Shown here piece after piece: positions 23,003 through 34,920 of a DNA stretch of 64,000 nucleotides. Below the pieces are notes generated by a model. That model made no database searches. It was not told where the DNA came from and was given only the letters and a program-made list of their open reading frames with translations. Position 1 is the stretch's first letter; each line of letters begins with the position of its first letter. Source of the stretch: Anomaloglossus baeobatrachus (Eukaryota; Chordata; Amphibia; Anura; Aromobatidae); NCBI RefSeq assembly GCF_048569485.1, contig NC_134355.1, positions 661,730,215 through 661,794,214 on the forward strand. The letters are read 5' to 3'. Both the position numbers and the translations under genes were made by a program.

Positions 23003-23186
23003 CAAAAAGCAAAAATATCCAGCATCCATGTCCAGGACGCGTACCATCTGTATGAGGGGTCCAAGAGGACTTTTATATTTGTTGGGGATGTGATGTTCAT
23101 CACCCTATGTTTTTAATAGATTCTGAATAAAGATACAACTTTTATATTTCACCTGGACGTGGATGCTGGATATTTTTGCTTTTTGT
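23003..23186. repeat. Inverted repeat, 34-bp arms
   Basis: CAAAAAGCAAAAATATCCAG at 23003-23036 is mirrored by CTGGATATTTTTGCTTTTTG at 23152-23186. Outside the arms TTGTATACACTTGTATATAC and its complement extend the symmetry to about 22975-23310. Confidence 0.75.
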
Positions 23187-23619
23187 GGAATTTCCTGGCG
23201 TCGCCGGCCTCTATCCTTGCACCTGTCTCTCATTGGAGTCTCCATAGACCTGGGTGAGCTGATTTTTCTTTTGTTTCTTCTCCTACTTGTATATACTTGT
23301 ATACATACCAGGGAATAAAATGTCAAATCACAACATCAACCCCAGACTCCTCAAAAACTTACCCCACATCTGGACATTAATAAGGACAATGAAGCTCCCC
23401 CTTCAAAATAAACAAGGAGTAAAAGGGGAAACATTTTTACTTGTGAAAAATGCCAAGTTGGTGTAAGGAGACCTATAGGCCATGCAAATCTATACTGCAA
23501 ATTTATGTAGGCTTATTAACATAAAATATTCTTCTACACTATGTATCCATTAGTAAAATTTCATATAATCTTAAAAACCACTTCTACTTTAATTAAAATA
23601 AATAAAAAATAAAAAATAT

Positions 23620-23725
23620 GTGGGTAGCATGGTGGCTCGGTGGTTAGCACAATTGTTTTTCAGCATTTGGGGCCTGGGTTCAAATCCAGTCAACGACAGC
23701 ATTTGCATGGAGTTTGTATAACACA
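23620..23725 (+). mobile_element. tRNA-derived SINE-like fragment
   Basis: TGGCTCGGTGGTTAGCAC (A-box-like) is followed 40 bases later by GGTTCAAATCC (B box, 23677-23687). The acceptor stem does not close and the sequence continues into a SINE-like body, so it is not a tRNA gene. Confidence 0.55.
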
Positions 23726-23992
23726 AGTCCTAACATGTAAAGATAAGTGAACCTTTCAAAGTTCGGTTCGCCGAGCCTTATCAAATGCTATGTTTGACAA
23801 ACCCTTTCATAGCTCAACCTAAGGCACATAAAACACATTTTAGGGGGCTGAAATATGTTTTACAGTGCAACCCCGCTGTTTTGGCTTAGCCATTAGACTA
23901 TTGACATAAGAAATAGAGAGGTTTATGAAAAGCAGGTGTAGGGCTGGTGCTCCCATTGCCCTGCAAGTACAGAAAAGACACAACTTGGAGAC

Positions 23993-24613
23993 TGTGAGGG
24001 CCAGGGAGGACTGGTAGGCCCAGGAGGTGGATCCACTGGACCGAGCACCCCACCAGGAGGGCAGGGTACACGGTAGCTGGAGCACTAACATGGCAGGAAC
24101 GGGTGCAGGTATCAGGAAGCAAAGACAGGACCAGGTCACTAAGGTCACAGCGTACTTTAAGGCAGTAATAGGAAACAGGAACAAAGACCTGAGCACCGAG
24201 CTCACAAGACAAGGCATAGAAACACACGCGATGATCAGGCGCCGCCCACATGGAGAGGCCAGTCTTATATACTCAGCACAGCCTCAGGTCATTTCCTGTT
24301 ACAGCAGTGCTGGGGCTATAAGACCAGGTGAGTGGGCGCGGCCCGGTCCTATACAGAACATTAGTCAGAATCAGACTCCTGAGACCAGGAACAGGACTCT
24401 GGGGAGCATGAGCGGGAATGGCAGGCATGACCGGTGGACGCATGGACTGGACCAGTGAGCAAGGAGCGGTGGTGCGCTGGCGAGGCTGGATCAGTGGGTA
24501 CAGAGCGGTGGCGTGACGCAGGTGTGACTGGCTCAGTGGTTACGGAGCAGTGCCTGGATGGTGAGACCGGCTTAGTAGGTAAGGAGTGCTGCTGGGACAC
24601 CGGGAGCGTGACA
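23993..24613 (+). mobile_element. Solo LTR K, related to the chromovirus LTR
   Basis: From TGTGAGGGCCAGG to GGGAGCGTGACA, with exact 5-bp duplications GAGAC at 23988-23992 and 24614-24618. GGCCCAGGAGGTGGATCCAC and GGTAGCTGGAGCACTA also occur in the LTRs of the chromovirus at 35910-41694, so it is an older, diverged relative in inverse orientation to that element's coding strand. Fossil. Confidence 0.82.
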
Positions 24614-24618
24614 GAGAC

Positions 24619-24970
24619 CCATGAAGGAGTCTTGAGATTTAAAAAAAAAAACAGCTAGACAGCAACACAGTGGCATCAATTGCCCCCCCTTCATTTCACC
24701 ATAGTGTGTTTGTACAGCAGGGAGGCATGGTACATGCAACAGACAGAATATGGCCTGGTATTTTCATTTTAAAAATAAAGAAATGCATTAGTGACAATCA
24801 TAGGCCTCTTGCTCCCAGAACCCTGGCACTACAGACACAACACGACTTGGAGATTCATCTTGGAGTCTTCATATTTAAAAACATTGCAGGCAGGCAGCAG
24901 GACAGTGGCATCAATTGCCCCCCAATTTGCCCAATGTGTTTGCACAGCAGAGAGAGAGGCTCAGTTCAAA
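24619..24970 (+). repeat. Two diverged tandem units
   Basis: AACTTGGAGA(C/T) ... GGAGTCTT, then CAGTGGCATCAATTGCCCCC, then GTGTTTG(T/C)ACAGCAG occur twice, at about 23981/24619-24730 and 24843-24960. The first unit is split by LTR K. Confidence 0.65.
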
Positions 24971-25956
24971 GTTGAAATGATGTCTGGCTGCAACATAAAT
25001 CTAATTGAGTAGGCTGTTAAGTAAAAGAAGTTGTTCTCATTTTTCTTGGGATAGGATGAGCCGGTGTTTGCTCCCTAGAACTTTGCGTAACAGAACTTCT
25101 CACATGTACACCTACAACACCTCACCTTTTCACTCTTCCACCACAACCTCATCCTGATTTACCACTCATGGTTGATGTTCCCTTCCCCTTTCAAACAGAT
25201 GTCTCGCAATCCTACACTGACATCTGTCTGACACAAAGAAATATTATTTATTTCCTGCCTGAGATGGCAATATTGTGAAGGCACTAAAAAGTACCAATAA
25301 CTGATAGGCACATTCACCTGCCAACTGACAATGCTGACAGGCTGCCTTTTATTGAAATTAATAAGGCCTGGATTGGTCCAGACTTCTCATCCCGACAAAA
25401 TGAAAGCAGCAAATCCTAAAACCAATTAAAATATTCTTTTTTTTCTGATGTATTCCCAAGCACCCCTTGCCGTCCAAAAAAAAAAAAAGAGTATGTGGTT
25501 CATGGTTTCTTCTTTTTCTTATTTTCCTCCACGATATCAACAGGGTCATCATGCAGTCCTCTCTTAAAATGTTTTTGTTATAGGGTCATCAGACAGCCCT
25601 CGCTCCAAATGTTAAGAAGGTAAACATGCAGCCCTTACTCATAATTTTTAGAGGGTCATCATGTGACCCTCACTCTTAATTTTTCCAAGCTGTGTATGAT
25701 ACCCTCCTTTTTACTTTTTTTCAGGATGTACATTATATGAGGCCTATTTCTACAATTCTCTTACATATATAGATGTATACCTTATTAAAAATGGGTTAAA
25801 AAAAAATTCGGAGGCCCTCCTATACATGTCCTCCAGGGTGTATTGCACTACCTAACAATTTTAACAGAATTTGTATGAGTCCCTCCTTTATGTCTAATAC
25901 ATGGTGTATCAGAGTCAATTTTCCTTCTAATTTTAATGCAATTCATGCACTGCATG
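24971..25956. other. Unassigned, with a weak tandem block
   Basis: At 25540-25690 the theme GGGTCATCAT followed by CAG(T/C)CCTC recurs three or four times at about 55-60 base steps, with strong drift. No exon, transposase or element end is recognised in the rest. Confidence 0.4.
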
Positions 25957-27100
25957 TGTAGCATCCCTGAGCCATCAGGAGCTACAAGGAACTGCATCCT
26001 GTCAAAGATGCAAAGCCTGCCCCAGGGACCCAGAAGACCAGTGCCGGTAACACCAAAACATTCATTTTATTCCCCTTCCCCCCCCAGAAACTGGTGACGG
26101 GCTAGGGTCAGACAAAATGGATGATGACCTAGTTTGGAACTGATCCAGTCCACTGGATGACTACCAGGGAGGCTGGGTCAGACAGTCAGGGAGTGGAGGT
26201 GGAAGTAGACGGACGTAACAGTACTCACAGGAGAGTGTAGCAGTGACCAGTCAGGCTCAGGCATGTGGTTACCGAAGGAGTATGGTGGAGTACTCTCGGA
26301 ACCATACCAACAGGGTACAGAGCCCTAGGTCAGGAAAACACTCCAGGCAGACCTTATAAGATCTTCACCGTGAGGGAACCTTCCAGGACCTTACCGACCA
26401 TAAATTCCGGGGCACAGTAACGATGGGAGAACTGGGGAATGAGAATAAAGATTAGTGATGAGCGAGCATGCTTGTCACTACTCGGTACTCGCACGAGTAT
26501 CGCTGTACTCGGGCTGCTCGGCGGGGACCGAGTAATCTCGCGATACTCGTGCTGTACTCGTGGTCTTCATTTCTGCATGTTGGCGCTCTTTTGAGAGCCA
26601 GCCCTCATGCAGGGATTGGCTGGCAGACCACTGCAATGCCACAGCCCTGTTAGTTGTGGAATTGCAGTGATTGGCCGGCCTGCACAGCGTGACCGAGCCT
26701 TTATATCGGCCGGCGCGCTGTGCTCTGCTCACAACTATCCAGACAGTCAGTGCAGGGAGAGTGTTGCTGATTCAGGGAAAGGTTTGCGGCCCTTTATAGT
26801 TAGTTCCGGAGCAGGGCTGCAAACAGTGTGACCAGAAGTCCTTCTCAGGACTATTCTAGTTGTATACAGGCAGGCAGGGTATAGCCAGGTCGGAGTACAG
26901 TAGCAGAGTCCTTCTCAGGACTATTGTTGCTATATACAGGCAGGGTATAGCCAGGTCGGAATACAGGCTAGTGACCAGAAGAGTCCTTGTCAGGACTATT
27001 GTAGCAGTATACAGGCAGGCAGGCAGGGTAGTGGTGACCGTATACCAGCCTTCATCATATCTGGGGCTGGTGTACACAGTGTAAAACAGTCCAGATAGTG

Positions 27101-28306
27101 TCAGACTTCTCAGTAATTGTCGCTCCTAAAAACCAGTTAGGTTCTTATTGCGTCCGTGCTTGCATTTAAAAACAGCACGTGTGTGGCAGTCGGTGGCAGC
27201 GTACAGGTGCGCGTTTTGCACAAACTATTATATAACGCACAAGTCTAGTGTATAATACACGTCAGTCAGCAGTGTCTGATAGTGTCAGACTTCTCAGTAA
27301 TTGTCGCTCCTAAAAACCAGTTAGGTTCTTATTGCGTCCGTGCTTGCATTTAAAAACAGCACGTGTGTGTCTGTCGGTGGCAGCGTACAGGTGCGCGTTT
27401 TGCACAAACTATTATATAACGCACAAGTCTAGTGTATAATACACGTCAGTCAGCAGTGTCTGATAGTGTCAGACTTCTCAGTAATTGTCGCTCCTAAAAA
27501 CCAGTTAGGTTCTTATTGCGTCCGTGCTTGCATTTAAAAACAGCACGTGTGTGGCAGTCGGTGGCAGGGTACAGGTGCGCGTTTTGCACAAACTATTATA
27601 TAACGCACAAGTCTAGTGTATAATACACGTCAGTCAGCAGTGTCTGATAGTGTCAGACTTCTCAGTAATTGTCGCTCCTAAAAACCAGTTAGGTTCTTAT
27701 TGCGTCCGTGCTTGCATTTAAAAACAGCACGTGTGTGGCAGTCGGTGGCAGCGTACAGGTGCGCGTTTTGCACAAACTATTATATAACGCACAAGTCTAG
27801 TGTATAATACACGTCAGTCAGCAGTGTCTGATAGTGTCAGACTTCTCAGTAATTGTCGCTCCTAAAAACCAGTTAGGTTCTTATTGCGTCCGTGCTTGCA
27901 TTTAAAAACAGCACGTGTGTGGCAGTCGGTGGCAGCGTACAGGTGCGCGTTTTGCACAAACTATTATATAACGCACAAGTCTAGTGTATAATACACGTCA
28001 GTCAGCAGTGTCTGATAGTGTCAGACTTCTCAGTAATTGTCGCTCCTAAAAACCAGTTAGGTTCTTATTGCGTCCGTGCTTGCATTTAAAAACAGCACGT
28101 GTGTGGCAGTCGGTGGCAGGGTACAGGTGCGCGTTTTGCACAAACTATTATATAACGCACAAGTCTAGTGTATAATACACGTCATTCAGCAGTGTCTGAT
28201 AGTGTCAGACTTCTCAGTAATTGTCGCTCCTAAAAACCAGTTAGGTTCTTATTGCGTCCGTGCTTGCATTTAAAAACAGCACGTGTGTGGCAGTCGGTGG
28301 CAGCGT
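27101..28306 (+). repeat. 184-bp tandem array, 6.5 units
   Basis: TCAGACTTCTCAGTAATTGT recurs at 27101, 27285, 27469, 27653, 27837, 28021 and 28205: a steady 184-bp period. Units differ by only a few bases, for example GGCAGGG against GGCAGCG. The last unit stops after about 100 bases where 118-bp-type sequence begins. The low divergence means recent amplification or correction between units. Confidence 0.97.
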
Positions 28307-28510
28307 CAGGCTCCATATTGTCCCTGGATAGAGACGTGCATGATGGCCTGTAAACCTGAAGTGCCCATTGGAAGGAAGTGGGTCTATTGTAGTATAGCCC
28401 TTAGGCAGGGCAGCCAAAAATTGGGAGGCTCCACGTTGTCCCTGGGTAGAGACGTGCATGAGGGCCTCAAAACATTGTTCCCATTACAAAGGAGCGGGTC
28501 TCCTGTCGTT
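28307..28510 (-). repeat. 118-bp units, inverse orientation (about 1.5 copies)
   Basis: GGCTCCATATTGTCCCTGG and, after about 118 bases, GGCTCCACGTTGTCCCTGG, are the complement of the units that fill 34049-34920. The second unit decays after GAGGGCCTC. Confidence 0.9.
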
Positions 28511-30378
28511 GTAATGTCCATTCTGCAAAGAATGGGCGAAAAAATTTACCACTGGGGGTATACCTGAAACAAAGGCCTAAGTATTGCAATTTGTAACGGT
28601 CATCATCATGGTGGCGCATGAGGAGAAGGAGGAGCAGTCCAGCGATTATCCAAAGTCCAGAAGTGTGTACCCATGGGTGAGTGGAGGTACATGGCAAACT
28701 TTAAATTCCGCTCTCATTTGCTGGTGGTGTGTGTGGTGAAGTCTGGCCCAATCCAACCCTTGTTCATCTTGATCAGAGTCAGCCTGTCAGCATTTTCAGT
28801 TGACAGGCGGGTGCGTTTATCTGTAATGATTCCACCTGCGGCACTAAAAACACGCTCTGACAAAACGCTAGCAGCAGGGCAGGCCAGGCCTTCCAAGGCG
28901 TAGAGAGCCAATTCATGCCACGTGTCCAGCTTGGATACCCATTAATTGTAAGGCACAGAGGAATGTCGGAGTACAGTTGTTTGATCTGCAAGGTACTCCT
29001 TCAGCATCTGGGCAAACTTAGGATTTCTTGTGGCACTACCCCGCACCTCAGGGGCTGTGGTACGTGAGGGGCTGAGAAAACTGTCGCACATCTTAAAGAC
29101 TGTTCCCCTACCTCTGGCGGATTGGACTTGTGCCTCTCTCGGCTGTACGCCTCGGTTGTCCACTGATTCATGACCTATGCCGCTAGCGTTTTGTGAGGGG
29201 AATGCTTTGCCTACTTCCGTGACTATGGCCTTCTGGAACTGCTGCATTTTGCCTGACCTCTCCGCCTCGGGAATAAGAGACATAAAGTTCTCCTTTTAGC
29301 GTGGGTCTAACAGTGTTACCAACCAGTAATGATTGTCGGCCAAGATGTTCTTAACGCGAGGGTCACGAGACAGGCAGCTTACCATAAAGTCAGCCATGTG
29401 TGCCAGACTCTTAACAGCCATCACTTCAGTATCCTGACCAACACGATGACTGAACATGCTGTCCTCCTCCTCCTCCTCCTCATCATCTACCCTGTCCTCT
29501 GGCCAGCCACGCTGAACCGAGGATATGACTGCATGTCATATCCTCAATTTGGCCAGAGAGTTGCTCCATGTCTTCATCCTCCTCCTCGTCATAGTCCTCC
29601 ACTGCACGTTGTGATGAGACGAGGCTGGGCTGTGTGTTATCATCACCCACACCCACTACTGTTTCTTGCTCAAACTCATCGCGCTCCGCCTGCAATGCAT
29701 CATGGTTGTTTTTTGAGCAGAGACCATTTTAGAAGGCAGAGAAGCGGTATGGTGACGCTAATAATGTCGTCATCGCCGCTCACCATCTTGGTGGAGTCCT
29801 CAAAGTTTTGGCGGATGGTGCATAGGTCGGACATCCATCTCCACTCCTCAGGTGTTATGTGTGGAGTTTGACCCATTTCCCGACGGCTTAGGTGATGCAG
29901 GTACTCAACAACTGCCCTCTTCTGCTCACATATCCTGACCAACTTGTGCAGAGTTGAATTCCAACGCGTGGGGACATCACACACCAGTCTGTGTGCCGGA
30001 AGATGCAAACGGCGTCTTAAGCCGGCAAGGCCGGCTGAAGCAGTAGGTGACTTTCGAAAATGTGCAGACAGGCGGCGAACTTTTACCAGCAGATCAGACA
30101 GCTCTGGGTATGACTTTAGAAACCGCTGAACCACGAGGTTGAGCACATGGGCCACGCATGGAACATGTGTCAGCTGGCCTCGCCTCAAAGCCGCCACCAG
30201 GTTCCAGCCATTGTCACACACGACCTTTCCTGGCTTTAGGTTCAGAGTTGTGAGCCAGTGATCTGCCTGCTGTTTCAGAGCTGTCCACACCTCTTCTGCA
30301 TTGTGGGGTTTGTCACCTATGCAGATTAGCTTCAGCACTGCCTGTTGCCGCTTCGCCGAGGCAGTGCTGCAGTGCTTC

Positions 30379-31573
30379 TGTGTCGCCCTGGACAAGCCAG
30401 GGGCCACAGAGCACAACACTTAAACACCCCACACTCCCTGCAGGCATATCATAGTCAAAACACAAAATCCTTGTTGCCTTCCCCAGGGGCTGTTGTCCAC
30501 ACCAGGGTGTGGAGCCAGGCGGTTGGTCTCCACCCACCGAGGAGGAGGGAAAACACAGGCAGTGAGAGTTAAGCTAAGGAAGTGGAAGGAGGAAAGTAGT
30601 AGAGAGGAGAAAAGTGACAGCAAAGAGCCTAAAGTTGGTCCGGGTGTGTGGCCTAGACAGGACAGCAAGGTTGGCAGGATGTGGTGACCGTCTGCAGTGG
30701 AGGCCGATTGGAGTCTGCCGTAAGGACCGTGGACGGGTGGTGACCCGGCCGTACCGGACCGGTATACAAAGAGAAGCCAGCACCATTGGCAGAGGACTTT
30801 CGGATCCCGGCAAGGCTTGGTGTCGCCGTGAATTTGCCAAATCCGTTAGTGAAGGGGACCTCAGGGTTTCCAAACAGCCAAGTCCAGATAGAAGGCAACC
30901 GTACAACCGTGAAGGGGAGACACAGCCACCGCTAAGGGCAACCGTCTCCCAGGGCCAGCGCCTGTGGGCAAAAGGGGCTCCTCCGGCCCATATCCAGGTC
31001 AGGGAGCGGGTTACCGTTGGGAAACCATCACTACCAACACTTAACTTAGGTGCAGGGAGAGACAGTCATCACTAACCTGCAGGGAGGAACAACCGCAGCC
31101 GTCCGAGTGACCCGTCCATCCAGCCACTTGTTTTACCGTGAACTGTGTCATCATCATTGGGCTGAGTGAGTACCTCCGTGCCGTGCGGCACAGCGCTGCC
31201 CCTGTGACCCTGCACTTCATCAGGCCCCGCAACCCGCCTGTCATCCATCTCTACCCCATCACCAGGCCCCGGGACAACCAACCCCCCTACCCACGGAGGG
31301 GAGAAATAACAGCAAAGCTGCTCCCTGTCACAGGCTCCCGGGATCCCCGTCCAGAGCAGCGGTGGTGTCCACACAATCATCACAACCGTGGGTGGCGTCA
31401 CGGACAATATCCCCAAAACCCAAACCACCCCTTTTCACTCACGGGCGAGTAGCGCCGCTCGAGTCCCCGGGATCCGGCCATCGCTCGAGCCAACGAGCAG
31501 CAGCAGCCGTAGAGCTGCGTCAGCCGGACCCTAGCAGTGGGAGAGCGCACCATCCCCTCCTCCGCCTGCGACA
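30379..31573 (+). mobile_element. LTR-like element E (solo), 4-bp duplication CTTC
   Basis: From TGTGTCGCCCTGG to CTGCGACA, flanked by CTTC at 30375-30378 and 31574-31577, in the middle of the hAT transposase gene. GCCCTGG and CCAGGGGC at the 5' end form the terminal stem. GTGAGTA is at 31166 and GTGGGTGGCGTCAC at 31389. Closest to element C. Fossil. Confidence 0.87.
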
Positions 31574-32454
31574 CTTCCAGCTTGGGACTGGTGTGGAGGG
31601 TAAAGTGGATCAGGATGCGCAGGAGGAGGAGGAGGCTGAGGAGCATGACATTCCGGAGCTGTAGAGTGTGGGTGAAACCCTGACTGAGGTAGGGCCTGCA
31701 AAACTTGGTGTGTGAAGGACGTGTTCCGTCCCTCGCTCAGACTGGGTCCCAGCTTGCACAATATTAACCCAGTGTGACGTCAACGAGATGTAGCGGCCTT
31801 GCCCACATGCACTTGTCCACGTGTCTGTGGTTAGGTGGACTTTGGCTGAAACAGCGTTGTTCAGGGCACGTGTGATGTTTTGTGACACGTGGTTAGTTAT
31901 GCAATGCGGGGACGGCACACCGGGAGAAATAGTGGCGGCTGTGGACCGAGTAACGTGGGACAGCTGCCACCATCAGGTCGCGGAATGCTTCTGTCTCAAC
32001 CAGCCTAAAAGGCAACATTTCCAGCGCAAGCAGTCGCGAAATGTTAGCATTTAGAACTGTGGCATGTGGGGTGTTGGCAGTGTATTTGCGCCTGCGTTCA
32101 AAGGTTTGCTGAATGGATAACTGAACGTTGCGCTGGGACAAGGACGTGCTTGATGATGGTGTTCTTTCTGCGTAGGCAACTGCAGGTGCAGGAGTGGAGG
32201 AGGCTTGTTCGCAGGCAGCATGGACAGGGGATTGGCTCGCATGCACAACCAGCGAAGACGTAGCAGTGACATCAGCAAGCACTGCTCTTCGACTCTGTTG
32301 TACTTCCCACAAAGTCGGGTGCTTGGCTGACATGTGCCTGATCATGCTGGTGGTGGTCAGGCTGCTAGTTTTGGTACCCCTGCTGATGCTGGCATGGCAG
32401 GTGTTGCAAATGGCCTTTTTAGAATCATCTGGAGCCAACTTAAAAAACTGCCAG

Positions 32455-33106
32455 TGTCAGAGTTCCGGGTTTTCCAGTTTTCTTTTGAAAGAGCTTGCCC
32501 TTTGTTAACATGGAGTTTTCTGTTCTGTTGCCCTACTTCCTGTCCATCTGTTTAAAAGCCGCCCCTAAAGCTTAGTCCAGTGCCTGAGTATACTGCTTCC
32601 TGTGTGCTCCTGCCCTGCTGCTTTTGGTTCCTGATTGTTATTCGGATCCTCTTGGAAAACAACCGACACCGACTCTGGACTTCATCTGGTATCATCTAGC
32701 TGTGCCTGGACTCCGTTTGCCGTCTTTGGTCGGCACTTCTGCCCGGTTCCTTCCGTTTAATACCACTCTGGACTCACATCACGTACGGACATTTTTCGAC
32801 TTACCTATTGCCCTTTTGTGTCCCGGCTGCTGCGCATTTAGGGCTTCTGGGGTGATTGCCAGACAGTCCCTGTATAGGGGTTCGCTCTTGGTGGTCTCCC
32901 TGGGGGAGTCCGGTGCGCGGTCCCGGGAATTCCCTTTCGCTCAGTCCCTGGAAGGTATTTCCTGTATTTATGTTCTACTGTGTTTTTGTTCCGTTTATGT
33001 ACATATTTGCTGGTTGCATATTATAAATGTCTTGCACCAAGAACTCGTCTCTGGTTGTCATTGCCCTAACGCAATCGAAATCCTCAATACATACAATAGT
33101 ATTACA
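32455..33106 (+). mobile_element. Solo LTR L, 5-bp duplication GCCAG
   Basis: From TGTCAGAGTTCCGGG to TAGTATTACA, flanked by GCCAG at 32450-32454 and 33107-33111. It separates the N-terminal extension from the BED finger of the hAT transposase. TATTATAAATGTCTTGCACC near 33019 is in the position of a polyadenylation region. 652 bp, no internal part, a different family from the others here. Fossil. Confidence 0.85.
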
Positions 33107-33869
33107 GCCAGACTCGGGAAGACCTAACATTTGTACAGGCACCTTGTGTCGTGTTGTTCCGGGGAACAGTTGCCTGCCGTCTGCCTGGGGCCACCACTCT
33201 GCTTCTTACTGCCTGTTGTGATGCTACGCCTCCCTCCCCCTGTGCACTGCTGTCCTCGCTCTGCATATCCTCCTGCCAGGTTGGGTCAGTTACTGGATCA
33301 TCCACCACGTCGTCTTCCTCTTCCGCACCCTGCTCCTCCTCCTGACTTCCTGACAATTGTGTCTCATCATCGTCCACCCCTTGTTGAGACACGTTGCCAA
33401 CTTCGTGAGAACGTGGCTGCTCAAATATTTGGGCATCTGTACATACAATCTCGTCATGGCCCACTTCAACAGGAGCTGGCGAGAGGCCAGAATTTGTGAA
33501 TGGAAACGTGAACGAACAGCTCTTCCGAGTGTCCAAGTGTGGGATCAGTAATGTCCGTGGACGTGTGCTCGGCCTGGTGGTAGGAAGGAGGATCAGGTTC
33601 TGAAATGTGCGGTGCAGTATCACGGCTACTGACACTTGACCGTGTGGAAGACAGAGTGTTTGTGGTGGTGCCAATCTGACTGGAAGCATTATCCGCTATC
33701 CAACTAACAACCTGTTGACACTGGTCTTGGTTCAAGAGCGGTGTACTGCTGCGGTCCCCAAGAATTTGGGACAGGACGTGCGAGTGACTAGATGTGGCCC
33801 TTTGTTGTGGCGAAATTAGAGCTTGCACACAACCTCGGTCTCTGCCTGCACCACCATCACGTCCACTTC

Positions 33870-34048
33870 CTTGTTCGTTGACAACGCCCTTGCGCATTTT
33901 GCAATGCTGTGCTGATGTGTATTCACTAGACTTGTGCGTTATATCCAAGTTTTTGCAAAACTCACACAAATGCAGCGGAAAGCTGCCACCAACAGGCACA
34001 CACGTGCGGTTTTTAAATGCAAGCACGGAGGCACTAAGAACCTAACAG
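33870..34048 (-). repeat. Single 184-bp-type unit over the transposase leader
   Basis: On the minus strand this reads TTAGGTTCTTAGTGCCTCCG, GCTTGCATTTAAAAACCGCACGTGTGTG-like words, then TATAACGCACAAGTCTAGTG: the same order as in the 184-bp units at 27101-28306, at roughly 80 per cent by eye. It ends across the ATG of the transposase gene. Confidence 0.8.
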
Positions 34049-34920
34049 GTCTCTATCCAGGGACAACGTGGAGCCTCCCAATTTTTGGCTGCCCTGCCTA
34101 AGGGCTATACTACAATAGACCCACTTCCTTACAATGGGCACTTCAGGTTTACAGGCCCTCATGCACGTCTCTATCCAGGGACAACGTGGAGCCTCCCAAT
34201 TTTTGGCTGCCCTGCCTAAGGGCTATACTATAATACACCCACTTCCTTACAATGGGCACTTCAGGTTTACAGGCCCTCATGCACGTCTCTATCCAGGGAC
34301 AACGTGGAGCCTCCCAATTTTTGGCTGCCCTGCCTAAGGGCTATACTACAATAGACCCACTTCCTTACAATGGGCACTTCAGGTTTACAGGCCCTCATGA
34401 ACGTCTCTATCCAGGGACAACGTGGAGCCTCCCAATTTTTGGCTGCCCTGCCTAAGGGCTATACTACAATAGACCCACTTCCTTACAATGGGCACTTCAG
34501 GTTTACAGGCCATCATGCACGTCTCTATCCAGGGACAATGTGGAGCCTCCCAATTTTTGGCTGCCCTGCCTAAGGGCTATAATATAATACACCCACTTCC
34601 TTACAATGGGCACTTCAGGTTTACAGGCCCTCATGCACGTCTCTATCCAGGGACAACGTGGAGCCTCCCAATTTTTGGCTGCCCTGCCTAAGGGCTATAC
34701 TATAATACACCCACTTCCTTCCAATGGGCACTTCAGGTTTACAGGCCCTCATGCACGTCTGTATGCCGGGGCATTGGTGAACCTCACAATTTTGGACTGC
34801 CCTGGCAAAGGAAAATACTACAAAGACTCACTTCCTCAAAATGGGCACATTAGACTCAAGAGGCCTTCATGTACGTCTCTTCTCAGGGACATCGGAGTGC
34901 CACACAATGTTTTCACGTAA
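34049..34920 (+). repeat. 118-bp tandem array, about seven units
   Basis: ATGGGCACTTCAGG recurs at 34134, 34252, 34370, 34488, 34606 and 34724 (118-bp steps), with one more diverged unit at 34841. Inner units are nearly identical; the outer ones (after 34760) are worn. Short open frames repeat with the period and are not genes. Confidence 0.97.

Larger units (their letters stand above)
23738..24970 (+). mobile_element. Non-autonomous hAT-like repeat carrying LTR K and a tandem block
   Basis: AGATAAGTGAACC at 23738 and TTCGGTTCGCCGAGCC behind it resemble the TAGAGATGAGCGAACC type end of frog hAT-like repeats. LTR K (23993-24613) interrupts it. The right end is not identified. Confidence 0.4.
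28714..33897 (-). pseudogene. hAT transposase gene with acidic N-terminal extension and BED finger, broken
   Basis: Starting at an ATG at 33897 (MRKGVVNEQGSG), an N-terminal region of about 270 residues is polar and then very acidic (EEEQGAEEEDDVVDD, near 33330-33300). It runs into a BED-type zinc finger at 32440-32340 (CNTCHASISRG ... MIRHMSAKH). Next come the RNase H-like fold (VHLTTDTWTS at about 31830), the middle (KVVCDNGWNLV, VPCVAHVLNLVV, VPTRWNSTLHKLV at 30230-29940) and the C-terminal dimerisation part (ACPAASVLSERVFSAAGGI, LSTENADRL at 28890-28790). Reading frame is lost near 33540 and at several points between 29700 and 28900, and two LTRs are inserted. The protein would have cut and joined the element ends; this copy cannot encode it. 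Confidence 0.85.

Noticed and set aside
23620-23725. tRNA gene
   Set aside because: A- and B-box-like words are present, but the arms do not close into a cloverleaf; a SINE is the simpler reading.
27101-28306. Regular repeats that could suggest a CRISPR array
   Set aside because: The whole 184-bp unit is repeated with no unique spacers, in a eukaryotic transposon.
32624-33127. A 167-codon frame with a protein-like look
   Set aside because: It lies within solo LTR L and matches no protein that I recognise.
34134-34920. Series of similar 67-codon frames starting MGTSGLQALM
   Set aside because: They recur every 118 bases with the tandem array and have no coding bias of their own.
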